Below, piece after piece: positions 8,927 to 19,448 of a DNA stretch of 64,000 nucleotides; position 1 is the stretch's first letter, and each line of letters begins with the position of its first letter. The stretch spans positions 14,981,032 through 15,045,031 of the forward strand of contig OZ020268.1 of assembly GCA_963971225.1 (NCBI GenBank), given 5' to 3'. The notes below the pieces were generated by a model. That model saw only the letters and a program-made list of their open reading frames with translations. It ran no database searches and had not been told where the DNA came from. A program made the position numbers and the translations under genes. The stretch comes from Melieria omissa. Taxonomy: Eukaryota; Arthropoda; Insecta; Diptera; Ulidiidae.

Positions 8927-10161
8927 AAATTTCGTTCTTCTTCGTCTGAGTCGATTTCAAAATTGAAGTCTGGTTTTTGGGTTGGTTTTGGTTCGAAGTT
9001 GATATTGTTGAGCTCTCCTCCGTGGTCCGGTCTAGGGTTGAACTTAGAGTATCTTGATGTTGCCGTGCGCATACTCTGGTCGTAATTGTTCCGGTGCATA
9101 GTTGAGCGTTTAAAGTTCGAAGTTCCTGAGCTCGTGTCCATTGGCTCTGGTTTCGGGATGTTGCGGTTATTGAAGAAGTTGTTGTTGTTACGAGGTGTCG
9201 TTTGACTGAAGTTTCTATTGTAGTTGGTTTGAATAGGAGTTATTTGGTTAAATGAGGAGGTTTGTGGAGTATGTTGCCTATATTGCGTAAATGTTTTGTT
9301 TTGGAATCTGTATGGGTGTTGGCGGTTGAAAGGAGTAGGTTGAGGTTTAAAGTATTGTTGGTAGGGATTTTGGTAAACGGTTGACTTTTGGTATGCGATA
9401 TTTTGCTCTTTAATACAGTAATCTAAAGCGATGGCTAGGGAGTCCGGTCTCATTGCCCGAATGCTTGAACCGAGTGGTTCTTTCAAACCTGTCAAAAAGG
9501 AGTTTAGGCACATTTCCGCAAATAGTTCTTTTTTTGCCTTGATCACGCTTTGATCGTTTTCGTTAATTAAAAGATTGTTGTTAAGTGTCGATTGAATCTC
9601 GACTACTTGGCTGTAGAAGTCTTCTACCGATCTAAACTGCCTTAGGTTGTGGAGATCCCTGATTAGTGAAGTTTCAGTCCTCCTATCAGCATAATGTAAG
9701 ATTAGGTTGTTCTTAATGTCGTCCCATATAAGTTGTGTTCCGTGTATATTTAATATTTCGCTGGCTTTCCCTTCTATTTTGTTACGGATAGCTCTGAGCA
9801 GAATTTGTCCATGTGTCGTGCTGTCAGTTGCCCTAATATGTTGAAGGATTTCTTCGACGTTACTAATGAATTCATAAAGGCATTTGGGGTTGCCATCGAA
9901 TCGAGGTAGATCCTTGATGGCATCTGGGATCCTTAGGGAATTGAATATATCGTTTTGGGTGGTTGTTTGTATTTGGGAATGTTGGTGGTTGTTTGAAAGC
10001 ATTATGTTAGATTCAATTTCTATGTTGGGTAATGTAGATGCGGATGTGGATGCTGCAGGTATTAAATCTATGGGTTCAAATGCCTCAGGTATTGAGTTAA
10101 GGCTTTTACTTTTGAAAATTTTTGGGACTTTATATGGAAAATAGTTGTGTTTTCTTGGCAT
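8890..10161 (-). CDS. gag: Gag protein of the provirus
   Basis: This 423-residue frame starts at the ATG at 10161-10159, the first good start after the leader. It is the structural protein that forms the particle and binds the RNA. Residues of about 75-270 form the alpha-helical capsid-type region, starting near LPRFDGNPKCLYEFI. The C-terminal third is rich in Asn, Gln, Arg and Phe, with no CCHC knuckle; errantivirus Gags commonly lack one and rely on a basic tail. The frame ends after the candidate slippery heptamer, so most ribosomes should stop at 8890 and a minority enter pol. No stops or frameshifts interrupt it. Confidence 0.92.
   Translation of the reverse strand: MPRKHNYFPYKVPKIFKSKSLNSIPEAFEPIDLIPAASTSASTLPNIEIESNIMLSNNHQHSQIQTTTQNDIFNSLRIPDAIKDLPRFDGNPKCLYEFISNVEEILQHIRATDSTTHGQILLRAIRNKIEGKASEILNIHGTQLIWDDIKNNLILHYADRRTETSLIRDLHNLRQFRSVEDFYSQVVEIQSTLNNNLLINENDQSVIKAKKELFAEMCLNSFLTGLKEPLGSSIRAMRPDSLAIALDYCIKEQNIAYQKSTVYQNPYQQYFKPQPTPFNRQHPYRFQNKTFTQYRQHTPQTSSFNQITPIQTNYNRNFSQTTPRNNNNFFNNRNIPKPEPMDTSSGTSNFKRSTMHRNNYDQSMRTATSRYSKFNPRPDHGGELNNINFEPKPTQKPDFNFEIDSDEEERNFRMIASRNQRDI
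8926..8932 (-). promoter_or_regulatory. Candidate -1 ribosomal frameshift heptamer between gag and pol
   Basis: The minus strand reads A AAT TTT in the gag frame, 34 nt before the gag stop at 8890. The pol frame is exactly -1 relative to gag and is open from this point onward. It fits the X XXY YYZ rule in the correct phase. A downstream stimulatory structure was not evaluated. Confidence 0.7.
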
Positions 10162-10347
10162 TTATGTGTTTAATTCGATTGTATTGTGGCAAATTTTTCC
10201 TTTTATCTTTCGTTAATATCTTCGGTCATTCGATCAATATAATTTTTCTTTTAAAATTTGTATTTGTGTAGATATATTTTGTTGTTGTTGGCTTTGCTTT
10301 GCCACTGCACAGATTGAATCAAAACTTGATTTGTTGGCTTTACCGCT

Positions 10348-10368
10348 GTACAGATATGCTCTCTGTAC
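10348..10368 (-). promoter_or_regulatory. Leader hairpin 1 (7-bp arms, 7-nt loop)
   Basis: On the minus strand, GTACAGA and TCTGTAC are perfect inverted arms around the loop GAGCATA. See hairpin 2 for the matching structure with a different stem. Confidence 0.7.
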
Positions 10369-10492
10369 TCCTGTTTTTAACATTGATATACCCTCACTGT
10401 CTCAAACGAGGATGGGCTTAGCGCAAATCGGTTTTGACGTAATTGATTTTGATATTTAATGTTTTCCTTTGAATCGTTCCCTACAAATCGCT

Positions 10493-10513
10493 GTACCAAT
10501 ATGCTCTTGGTAC
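10493..10513 (-). promoter_or_regulatory. Leader hairpin 2 (7-bp arms, same loop)
   Basis: On the minus strand, GTACCAA and TTGGTAC are perfect inverted arms around the same loop, GAGCATA. Two stem pairs differ from hairpin 1 and both are compensated on the other arm. This argues that pairing is selected, as RNA structure or as a dyad site. Confidence 0.7.
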
Positions 10514-11455
10514 TCCTGTTGTAATGGACTAGTGATATACCGTCACCGCCCCTACGAGGATGGATTTGAGGGAAATTCGTTTGTATGGTTTTTTATTTAA
10601 TTTTTTGTGCTTCCCAATGCGTGCCTTAAAAAAATTTTTTTTTCTTTCTATGCTTTAATTTGCTTTTGTTTTCTTTTTGTAATTGTTATGGCTCTCTTTT
10701 AACCTGGAGGGTCTCGTAAGAATCGCAGATTTGAGTTTTGTTATGCGTAACTGTAAGGTTCAGTTAGTTAATTTTTGTGTTTAGAGGCTGTACAAGCTTT
10801 GATTTATATTTATTATTATTGTATACCTATGTGAAAGCGGTGTTTGTTTGAATGTCCTGAATTTGATTATTAACGGGAGGTGTGTCCTTATGGTTTATGT
10901 GTAGTACAGTATATGTCTAAGATGATATATATGTAGTATATAAGCATATGTATTAAAATGGTTGGATACAATTTATTTGTTTTCCTTACAATTCGGTTCA
11001 GTTTTTACAATGCGTAATTAAGTGTACTAATGTATATAATGGTTGAACACGAAATTCTTTATTTAATTTTCATTTACAAATATTCTTAAAATTCGATTTT
11101 TTTTTTTTTTCTTGAATCTCTTTATTTATATATAAAATATAATAAATTTTCTAGTATATCTTCCTCACTCCCTTACAATAATTAAAATTTTCCTTTTATA
11201 TTCAGTTCCCCACTTACATGCACACCAGCACTCCGTACCACTTCATTGTTTTTTTTTTTTTTTGTCCGGTCCGTGAATTAAAGAGTTGGAACTCGCCGAT
11301 TAAATGTTTGTGCTGCTTTGATGTCCCAAATTCAGGATCAGGATGTCGGCAAACTCAGGATCGTCGATTTTCCTTCGTGGATTCCTGTGCCTCGTATTCC
11401 CAGTTTTGATGTATTATTCACTCGCGATAGCACTAACTTTTAATCGTTTTTCACG

Positions 11456-11472
11456 GCCTAGCCGACTGCGCC
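11456..11472 (-). promoter_or_regulatory. Primer binding site, tRNA-Ser type
   Basis: Immediately inside the 5' LTR the minus strand reads GGCGCAGTCGGCTAGGC. With the last T of the LTR this matches the tRNA-Ser-type site (TGGCGCAGTCGG) used by 17.6/297/ZAM-like elements. The assignment rests on family knowledge. Confidence 0.8.
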
Positions 11473-11808
11473 AGTTATGGGTTGGAGTACGCTGGTAGCC
11501 AAAAAAAATACGAACACAACTGCTGTTCTCAACGGACAAGTTTATTCTGAATCTGAATTTGATTTTTACTTAAAACGAAAGTACAAAGGTGCTTACGTAC
11601 TAATTTACAATAATGCTTACTAAAGTTGGTTGGATTTTTATTTAAACGAAAATACAAAGGTGCTTACGTACTAATTTACAATAATGCTTACTGACTAAAA
11701 CGTTCTGTGGGAATCGTTGTTGCGCAAGTGGCGGTTTCGGGTTTCTGGAGTTGGCTGGAAACGCTGCGTCAGTGGTTATCGGTGGTGGCGTTGGGTGCCA
11801 ACGTAACT
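11473..11808 (-). repeat. 5' LTR of the provirus
   Basis: Same 336-bp sequence as the 3' LTR. It should carry the promoter (Inr-like TCAGT on the minus strand) and drive transcription toward lower coordinates. The identity of the two LTRs dates the insertion as recent. Confidence 0.95.
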
Positions 11809-11812
11809 CGCG
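11809..11812. repeat. Provirus target-site duplication, right copy (CGCG)
   Basis: Matches 3443-3446 at the other end. It sits in a longer CG run in the host DNA. Confidence 0.8.
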
Positions 11813-12460
11813 CGCGCTTCACATTTCGAATCCAGTCACTCAGCCAGCCAGTCAGTCAGTGAGCTGGGCGGTCAGACAAGCGCGACACGCTGTCAGCTCT
11901 GAAGGGCGGCGCGGCGTGGCACGGCGCGGTCTCAGCCAGGCTTCAATGAATAATAAACATGCATACGCGTGCAATAATAATGAAAAGGGACTCAATGTGC
12001 CGCTGCTGGTTTTATGAAGAACACACAAACAGCCACGCCCACACAGAGCAACAGTCGCCCCTCCAACCATTGCCACTACCGCAGATACTTATTCACAATT
12101 CATGCCACTTACACTTCATCACTTGATAATTTGGCACACAGAGTGGTATGAAGTGTGAGTCTGTATCAGTGTCTGTGTGTGTGTGTGTGAGGGCAGATTG
12201 GCGAGTGCTGGGTGCAGCGGGTAGATGCGCCACCGAATGGACGCGAGGGCGCGTGGAGCTTTTAATGTGCAGTGAAGTTTTTTATTATAGTTGTTGTTGT
12301 TGTTACCTACAATTTCTCATTGTCAGTGCGACTCCTTGATTATCTCCAGTGTCCCAAATTATTCTCATGACTTATGGACACATTTGGGTCAATTAGAATC
12401 GGAAATTGGACTAAGGAAACCCTATGTTTTTTTATATTTACAGGAAACTCTAATATTTTT
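11813..12460. other. GC-rich then AT-rich non-coding host DNA
   Basis: From 11820 to 11950 the DNA is GC-rich, with repeated CAGCCAGTCAGT words resembling the left flank of the provirus, so the provirus split one GC-rich region. A TG run lies at about 12173-12189 and a GTT run at 12291-12303. No gene is supported. Confidence 0.6.
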
Positions 12461-13244
12461 CATATCGCACACGCACTACAAAAGTGACACAACTTAAAAT
12501 TTTTCATTTTCGGGTTTATGTGTTAATACTGTGCACAATGCATCAATCTACCAATCAGCAAAAGCTCAGTATATTTTGTTGTTGTTAACTGTTGCAAAAA
12601 TACAGTTAGGTCTCTCTTCATGTAAGGAGTTTGATGCTATTTGATTACTGCAACTCAAATTGTGTCACTTTTGACGAAATAAATTTTTGTTAAAGTTAAT
12701 TTTAAGCAAAATTCTGACTATTTTTGTATATATTTCAAATTTTTTAAATTAATCATGAATTTTCAAACTTTTTCTTTCAACTTTTTAACTGTCATTTATA
12801 ATGATTAAATTCAGAAAAAGTGGCATAACTTGAAATAATTCGGGAATTATTGAATTAAAGTATCAACAAAACAGTCAAAACTCAAAATGTTGGATTTTGT
12901 AGTGGAAAATTAAAAAACAATTCTTGGAACTTATCAAAAAATTCTGACAACTTTTGTATATATTTAAAATTTTTTCAATTAATTATGAATTTTTAAACTT
13001 TTTCTTTCAACTTTTGAACTGTCATTTATAATTATTAAATTCAGAAAAAATTTCGGATTTCCTAGTGTAAAATAAAAAAAAAATTCTTGGAACTTATCAA
13101 AAAGCATAATCTATAAGGATTTTCTTCTGAACGGTCTATTCGTTATTAAAAAAAATGTTTATTTAGCTCAAAAACAGTTTTTTGTGTTTCCTGAAAAATC
13201 AAAAATTTTGAGTTGTGCCACTTTTGTTGTGCGTGTGCGATATG
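12461..13244. mobile_element. Non-autonomous TIR element, family A, copy 1
   Basis: The ends are long imperfect inverted repeats. The left reads CATATCGCACACGCAC then TACAAAAGTGACACAACT. The right, inverted, reads CATATCGCACACGCAC then AACAAAAGTGGCACAACT. Nothing inside codes for protein. An internal stretch of about 110-120 bp is directly duplicated (starting at 12711 and 12941, 230 bp apart). A second copy lies at about 31216-32640 and a solo end at about 58338. No clear target duplication flanks it, so I leave the superfamily open. Confidence 0.8.
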
Positions 13245-16200
13245 TTCAACCTTTCCGAAAAAAGTTCTTGCAGAAATATTTTCAAAATCAAGTTTCTTGT
13301 TTAGGTTTGAATTTCCGGAATTGATGTCCTTTTTTTCTTTTGTTTCTATTCTTCATTCATTGCTTCTATTTACATTTTCCTACTCCTCCTAATCTTATCT
13401 TCCTTCATCGTTTCTTCTCCTTTTCTCCAGCAAATTTCTCATCTAAATAATTGTCTTAGCATTTCAATTTATTTTCTATTTATTTGTCTCTTTCTTCTCT
13501 TTTTTCATCATAATTCTCGAATATGCGAATATGATTTGTCGCCTTTGCCAGGTTGCTTTGCTAAATCCATATTTGTCTGTGGGATTGGCGGCGTGGCAAC
13601 TTTTGTGTTTGTCATATTTCCATTGTTGTTGTTTGTTGTACAGCATTCGCCACTGAATGCTGTCAGAAATGTTGTTTGTAATTTGAGCAGTGAGTGCTGA
13701 GCGCTGAGCTTGACGAATCGTAAGGCAGACGCTGCGGTAGACAGATGCAGTCAGTGCTGTTTGTGTGCTTTCTTGGTTTCTTTTCATTGTCAGCTCACAG
13801 GTACTAAATTGTTTTAAAGCAACTACGGGTTTCATAATCTTTTGAAGATTTCTGTATACAAATTACAGAAACCCTACAAGACGAATGGTCACTGATGCCA
13901 GTCTAAAGGCACAGGATCCCAGGTTCCCATTGCCAGAACTGCGGATTGAAAGAAGAAGAGTGTCACTGCAAGGTTCTTATTTTCTTGTTCTCTGCATCTC
14001 TTTAGTTGCCAGCGCACTTCATTGGGCATCAGAAATGTCTTTTGAATCCGCCTCTTCCACCGGCGCCAAATTGTCAGCATAAGAGTCTTCTTCTCAGCCT
14101 CCTGCGTCGCTGCCACTAATCTATTTGGGTCACCAAAACAAAACGACCCGAAAGCTGCAGTAAAACCATAGTCCAACAGTCGTAAATTCCAATCGGATAG
14201 CAGCGATTTTAGTTTCAAAAGAAACATTTTGTAAATAGAAATGCATACGCGACAAACTCTATAATTAAGCGAGTTATTTACATATTCATATTGCTGCGTC
14301 AACAATGCATGAATTGGTGGCAGCCAGCAGCCAACAGCCGACAGCCAAAATGCATTTTGGCCGCCAGTTGCTGTGCAAGTTTGCCGTCGAGCCCTGCACT
14401 GCGGCGGCGGCGTCTCACTGCTTTGTTTTTTTTTTATTTTTTTATTTTTTCTTCACAACGAAAAAAACACATTTCCAGGAAAAAAGGTTAACAAATTTGT
14501 TGCTGGAAATTTTCCACACAAATAAAATTGTAAATGCATGTTGTTGTAGCAAGCAAGCAACAGCAACAAAAGCTGCAGTGAAATGGGCTTTGCTGCTGTT
14601 GTTGCAGTTTGCTTAGAGATCTCAATGCGCGGCGCCGTGTTGTTGTTGTTGTGCATTTAAATGTTGGCTTTTTGTTATTATTATTGTTGTTGTTGTTGCT
14701 GCTTGTTTTATGTGCGCGGCGGACTTTGTGGCACTTTGTTTATCCGCTGACATCTGATTAGTTATATATCCCATGGCCGATAGCCGTGGCGAGTTGTTTC
14801 GTTCTGTGTGACTTCTATCACTGTCGGCGTGTTTGCGGGTTGCAATGCTGTCGTCGTCGTAGTGCTGTTTGTTCACTCGTTCTCACCGCACTTGAGTGCA
14901 TCTGTACCCGAGATGGATACAGATAAACTGAGATGGACCATAGAACCGAATCGCTAATCCGCACTTTCATGGTGTATTATGAAAACTTTTGAAATTTATG
15001 GACATTATTTTTAGATTCTTTGGTTTATTGGCTCATGATTGCCAACTGGAAATTCATACATAAGCATTCAAAATTGTTCGCTTTGGTTACTGATGAAATA
15101 GTTAACTATAAACTATGAAACCTTTTGGTAGTCTATGTTGAAAATTTCCTAGTCATATTGCAACACACCAAACATTACCTAAAATAAAATCTTTCCCAAC
15201 CAATAATGTTACATAAGCTTACCTTACTTAATCTGTATGTAATGGTAAAAGAAAGTAATGCACCGAATCGTACTTTAAGTTGCAGTATTTTGTACTTTCC
15301 TTACAACACTTAATTTAAACTCGAATAAAAAATAACTGTGACCGACTTGAAGAAAGCCATGAATGCACTGAAAATAATTACCTTAAAAATTACGCAAGTA
15401 CAGTCATACAGTCACACACAGTGAATGTGTGACACACACACACACATACACTAATGTGTGATAGGTTTATTTCTGGACGGACACCCAATCAAAATGAGGT
15501 AACCGCAATTACTTTTGCTTTTGTAGTAATTAAACAAAAGCCACAACAACAACAACAGCAACAAACAGTTTTATGACTTTATAGTTGTTGTTGTTGTTGT
15601 TTAGCCAAGCCGCAACAGAAATGAGAGAAAAAAAATGAATGCCACAATTTTGTGGCAATCGTTGTTGCATGTGAATGCATACAACATGTAAGCGAATTGA
15701 GTATTGACACAACTACAACAACAATACAAAGGTACAAAACTAAAAACAGAAATACAAAAGTAATCAAGTAATGGCAAAACTGCAAGAACAGCAAAATACA
15801 AAAAAAAAACAATAAAAATATTTAATAGTGATTTCGTTAGTGTTGATTTGCAATAACAAAAATAAATGCAAAAATAAAAAATTGAAACAATAATACAAAA
15901 ATTAAAAAAAAATTTAAAAAAATTAACAAGAAATACAAATAAAAAAACAACTATTAACAATAAAAAAAAATATTAAAAAACCCCATTTTTTAATTTTTCA
16001 AATGATTGCATACTGAAGATTGATTTCTTCGCTGCCATGCGGTGCCACTTTTCCGAGGGCGACGTGTGAAGTGGTACGTCTGCTGCCTTCTGAACGATTT
16101 ACAAGTGCTTAACACGAAATTTTCATAAACTGTGGAACACAAGAATTCCGTTCAGCTGTTTGTGTTCGCTCGCTCAATGCTGTCAGATACGCAAAATTGA

Positions 16201-18186
16201 GCATTGAAATGCAAATAAATTAAAATATTTGTTTTAATTTCTATTTTTCGGTACAATACCGCAACAGTCATTGCCCCGCCTCACCGTCTGCGCACTGAGC
16301 ACTACACACACACACACACACACAGTCGCCAAGCGCAAGCGTCAGCACATTCGGCGCACTGTCGCAGACGTTTTAGTCATCGAAATACGCCAGAAAAGCA
16401 AAAATACCTAAACACATACAATACAACAACAACAACATTAACAAAAGACAAGCTAGAGCAGACCAAACCAAGCGGCAAAACACACACAAGAAGGAGGTAA
16501 GAAAACACGAAAATAACAACAAGAACAAGTAGAAAAAAAGCAACAACCAGCCAAGTCGAGAGCAACGAAAAAATATTTAATTCAAAATTTTAACGATTCC
16601 AAGAATTTTTTCAAGTTTAGACCACAACAAAAGACACAACAACAGCAACAATAAAAAAGCTAAAAAACAACCAACAACAGCAACAACAAAATCTAAATGA
16701 ACTACAAGCGGCCGCACAACGCGACTAACGTTTACCCAAAAAACCAAAACCAAAAAAAAATAGACCAAAAAAAACCAACGGCGAAAATTGGCATCACTCA
16801 CACATGCAATGGCAACAACAAAAACTAGAGATATTTTTGAAACAAATAAACAAAAAACACACAAGAAATTAAGCCGAAACGGCAAAGCAAAGTAGTGCGT
16901 ATTGTTGTTGTTTTGTGTGTTTTAATCATAGTGCGGGATGGTGAGGAGGAGAGAAGAGGGTTGTGTTGGAATTAGTATAAATAAATGTGCAAATAAATTT
17001 GTCGATACAAAGCAGCCGCTGCGTTTGTTGCGTCTCGCAATTTGGCTTCCGCTTAACACTTGGAATAACGCACACAAATACACATCGCATTCACATATGC
17101 ACATAACTACAAACATATTTACATATCTATGGGTATCTTTCTATATGTGTGCGTAAGCATGGGAAACCAACATGCAAGTTTTAACGCACAAATGTGCCCC
17201 ATGCTCGCCATTAATGCTTATTAGTTCTTCTTCTTGGGATGTCTGCATTTTGTTGTTGCTCTTCATTGCGTACATTTTTAGGCAATTTGCAATTTTTGTT
17301 TAGTTTTCAGTTGCTGGCACGCGTTTTTATTGCGGCCGAATCAATTCGGTTTGGCGCTTTTTGTGAGTTAGTTTTTTATGTGTGAGGCATAAAAAGGCAC
17401 TTAAAATTAATTTTAAAAAAATGATTAATGTTCTTACAATAAAAGAATATTAATAGGTGAGTAGCAAATTTAACATTCGGTAATTTAAAAAAAAATTTAA
17501 TTAAAATGTTTCATAAGAACTGTTCTACTGCACTAATCACTCGAAAAAAGACAATCAATTAAAAAATGTTGTAAAATTTACATCAGATTTAAAGTTGTTT
17601 ACCTTTTAAATCTGTGTATGGCTTTTTTTGGAAATTTTATGAAACCTTTAACGAAAATATTTTTAATAATATTTCGCAACTTGATCTCGCGCTTCCTAAA
17701 GCGAAATTGCTTGTTTGAATATTTCAATGAATTCGTATACTTATATATTTTTTCTTTATATTTCTATATTTTCAAACAATATTAAGATTGTTATAGTCTG
17801 TAAGAATCTTATTTTCATAGACTGAAATAAATAAATAAATAAACAAACAAAAACTTAATTTGAGAAACTTTGCACTAAATGGATGGTTACGTTTCATCAA
17901 CGTTGGCGCCTCCATTGCTTCAATCAAACTTAACAGCAAGCAACATTGTGTTGAAGAAGCCCACAAAAACGCTACTGCAATATGGCCACATTAACCTGGC
18001 CAACACTGAACAGAAGATAATAGTGAAACACCCAACCTATGCCGAAATTTTAGAAGCGAAGAGGTTACTGTGCTCGCGGCAAACTACCTTAAAAGCAGAC
18101 ATATTGAAAGACTAGGATTGCTGCACAACGATTTATGTGGTTGTTTTTGTTTTGAAAAAGAAAGATTTCATTATTCATTATTTCTC
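13245..18186. other. Long non-coding host stretch
   Basis: No convincing gene. It contains GTT/AAC microsatellites (14640-14700, 15541-15600), AC runs (15432-15446 and 16302-16324), a very A-rich block at 15720-15990, and a CAA-rich block at 16380-16890 that looks like untranslated-exon DNA, with a donor-like GGAG|GTAAGA at 16496/16497. A small frame at 17879-18115 (78 codons) resembles nothing I recognise and is probably chance. Confidence 0.6.
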
Positions 18187-18600
18187 ACTAGGTTAGGTTA
18201 GATTACGGAAGGGGTGTGTGCGGCAAGCACTTCCACTCGGAGACCCTGTTGGGTCCATTGTGAATCCCTTCATTTTCGAGGAAACCGGTGCCTTCTTCTA
18301 TCTGTTGGGATCCCTGTAGATCCAGGCGGGATCTTTTGGGAACCATTTGGTCTTGGCGAGGAAATTATGTAGATCGGTAATCTGTGCGTCTGCTACCTCC
18401 GCGAGCCCATCAAAGAACCTTGCCCCAAGAGTCTGGAGCCGTCGTCCTTGTAGTGATGGGCACTAGCTTCACTGAACTTTCTACTCTAGAAGCCAGGCGG
18501 ATAACAAGGCTTATTTTGATATCTTCATGGTTCCCAGCACCGCAAATGCAGCAGTCGCGTCATTCCATCTCTTCAAAAATTTGAAGCTCAAAGAAAAGTC
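18187..18600 (-). mobile_element. LOA-like LINE 3' end fragment
   Basis: Read on the minus strand, this piece ends CACAATGGACC...GTCTCCGAGTGGAAGTGC...CACACACCCCTTCC then a CTAACCTAACC tail. This parallels the 3' end of the LINE at 43535-46708. Just before it, a degraded frame reads DLHNFLAKTKWFPKD, which lines up with the C-terminal DLLSFIKRSNWFAPN of that element. It is a diverged relative, truncated and non-functional. Confidence 0.7.
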
Positions 18601-18970
18601 TCACAATTGTGGGCTTCTCGTTTCTTATTGAGCTTTTCTCTCTAGAACTCAGACGTTGAAAAAGTTTATATTAACATCCTCGTTGTTTCCAGCTCGTAAC
18701 AGAAGAAGTCTAGTTGTCCTATCTCTTTGCTTTATACTACAAATGGCAGAAAGATAGTAAGATTTATATTGACTCCTTGTGATTTGCAGCATCATAAATG
18801 AAGAAGCCGCATTGTCTCATCTCTTAAAAATTCAAAGCTTACTGTTTCTTACTGACAGAACTTACAGATGATTATATTCAAGAAAACAGACAGATAACAA
18901 AATTTATATTAATATTCTCGTAAAAGAAGAAGTCGCTACGTCACATCCCTAAAAAGATTCTAAGCACACT
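18491..18970. repeat. Degenerate repeat block
   Basis: Four loosely similar units start near 18491, 18650, 18748 and 18882. Each has a TTTATATTNA-like word, then TTCC(A/C)AGC, then (A)GAAGNAGTCGC..T(G/C)TC and ATCTCTT. Spacing is irregular (about 98-159 bp) and similarity is weak. A further look-alike lies near 25045-25120. It may be debris from the same LINE family. Confidence 0.4.
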
Positions 18971-19227
18971 ATATCTTTCTAACTTCTCTGAGTAGTCCTC
19001 CATGTGGCATTACAATTAGTCATCATAACTTTGTGCTCACGTGAAACCTTTGTATCCAAGAAAGTTTTCAATTAATTTTAATGTCATTGACTAACAAAGA
19101 CTTGATTTACTTTTCTTACTCTTCTTGTTTACTGGCTTCTAAGGAGTGAACCAGAAAAATTTTAGAATTTTTACGCATCCAGCATACAAAAATGCCATGA
19201 GTTAAGAGTCTGGTATTTGCGAGTGAA
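18971..19227. other. Non-coding, nothing recognised
   Basis: AT-rich DNA between the degenerate repeats and the solo LTR. No feature seen. Confidence 0.6.
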
Positions 19228-19232
19228 AGTAT

Positions 19233-19448
19233 TGTTACGAAAATTCCAAGTTCGTTTGGATTGTGTTTGAAAATAAAACTTCAATTACTCAGCGCAAAAC
19301 GCAGTCAGAAACCAACAATCACTTGATTTACAGATTTACACTTTGCTTGTATCTACACTTGTTGCCACTTTGCTTATTCAACTAAGACTCGACCTAAAAG
19401 TATGCTAGGGAAAACATGCACACACAGCACAGAGTCCCTCATCGTTTT
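19233..19448 (-). repeat. Solo LTR, internally deleted, same family as 37290-37704
   Basis: It starts TGTTACGAAAATTCCAAGTTCG and ends CACAGAGTCCCTCATCGTTTT, matching the reverse complement of both ends of the longer solo LTR at 37290-37704. The middle is missing about half of that copy. The 5-bp direct repeat AGTAT flanks it (19228-19232 and 19449-19453). Such a solo LTR is what remains after LTR-LTR recombination. Confidence 0.75.

Larger units (their letters stand above)
10162..11472 (-). other. Leader (5' UTR) of the provirus RNA
   Basis: This 1.3-kb non-coding leader lies between the primer binding site and gag. It is T-rich on the plus strand and has long T runs near 11100 and 11250. 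It contains two imperfect repeat units of about 110 bp (about 10340-10435 and 10484-10575) that share CGCTGTAC, TATGCTC, GTACTCCTGTT, TGATATACC and ACGAGGATGG words. A weaker third unit lies near 10290-10320. Errantivirus leaders of this length are known to carry packaging, enhancer or insulator functions; I cannot say which applies here. Confidence 0.75.
3447..11808 (-). mobile_element. Complete errantivirus-type Ty3/gypsy provirus
   Basis: This 8362-bp endogenous retrovirus lies on the minus strand. In its own 5' to 3' order it has LTR (11473-11808), primer binding site, a 1.3-kb leader, gag, protease-RT-RNase H-integrase, env, polypurine tract and LTR (3447-3782). The LTRs start AGT and end ACT, as in gypsy-type errantiviruses. 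They look identical over all 336 positions, so the insertion is recent. The one coding break I see is a 1-nt frameshift in an A run near 5800. Gag, protease, RT, RNase H and the integrase catalytic triad are otherwise open, and env is open. The copy is therefore young but probably not fully competent by itself. Confidence 0.95.

Noticed and set aside
17879..18115. 78-codon plus-strand frame
   Set aside because: Unusually even codon mix but no known motif, no splice sites and no repeat match; left as unassigned.
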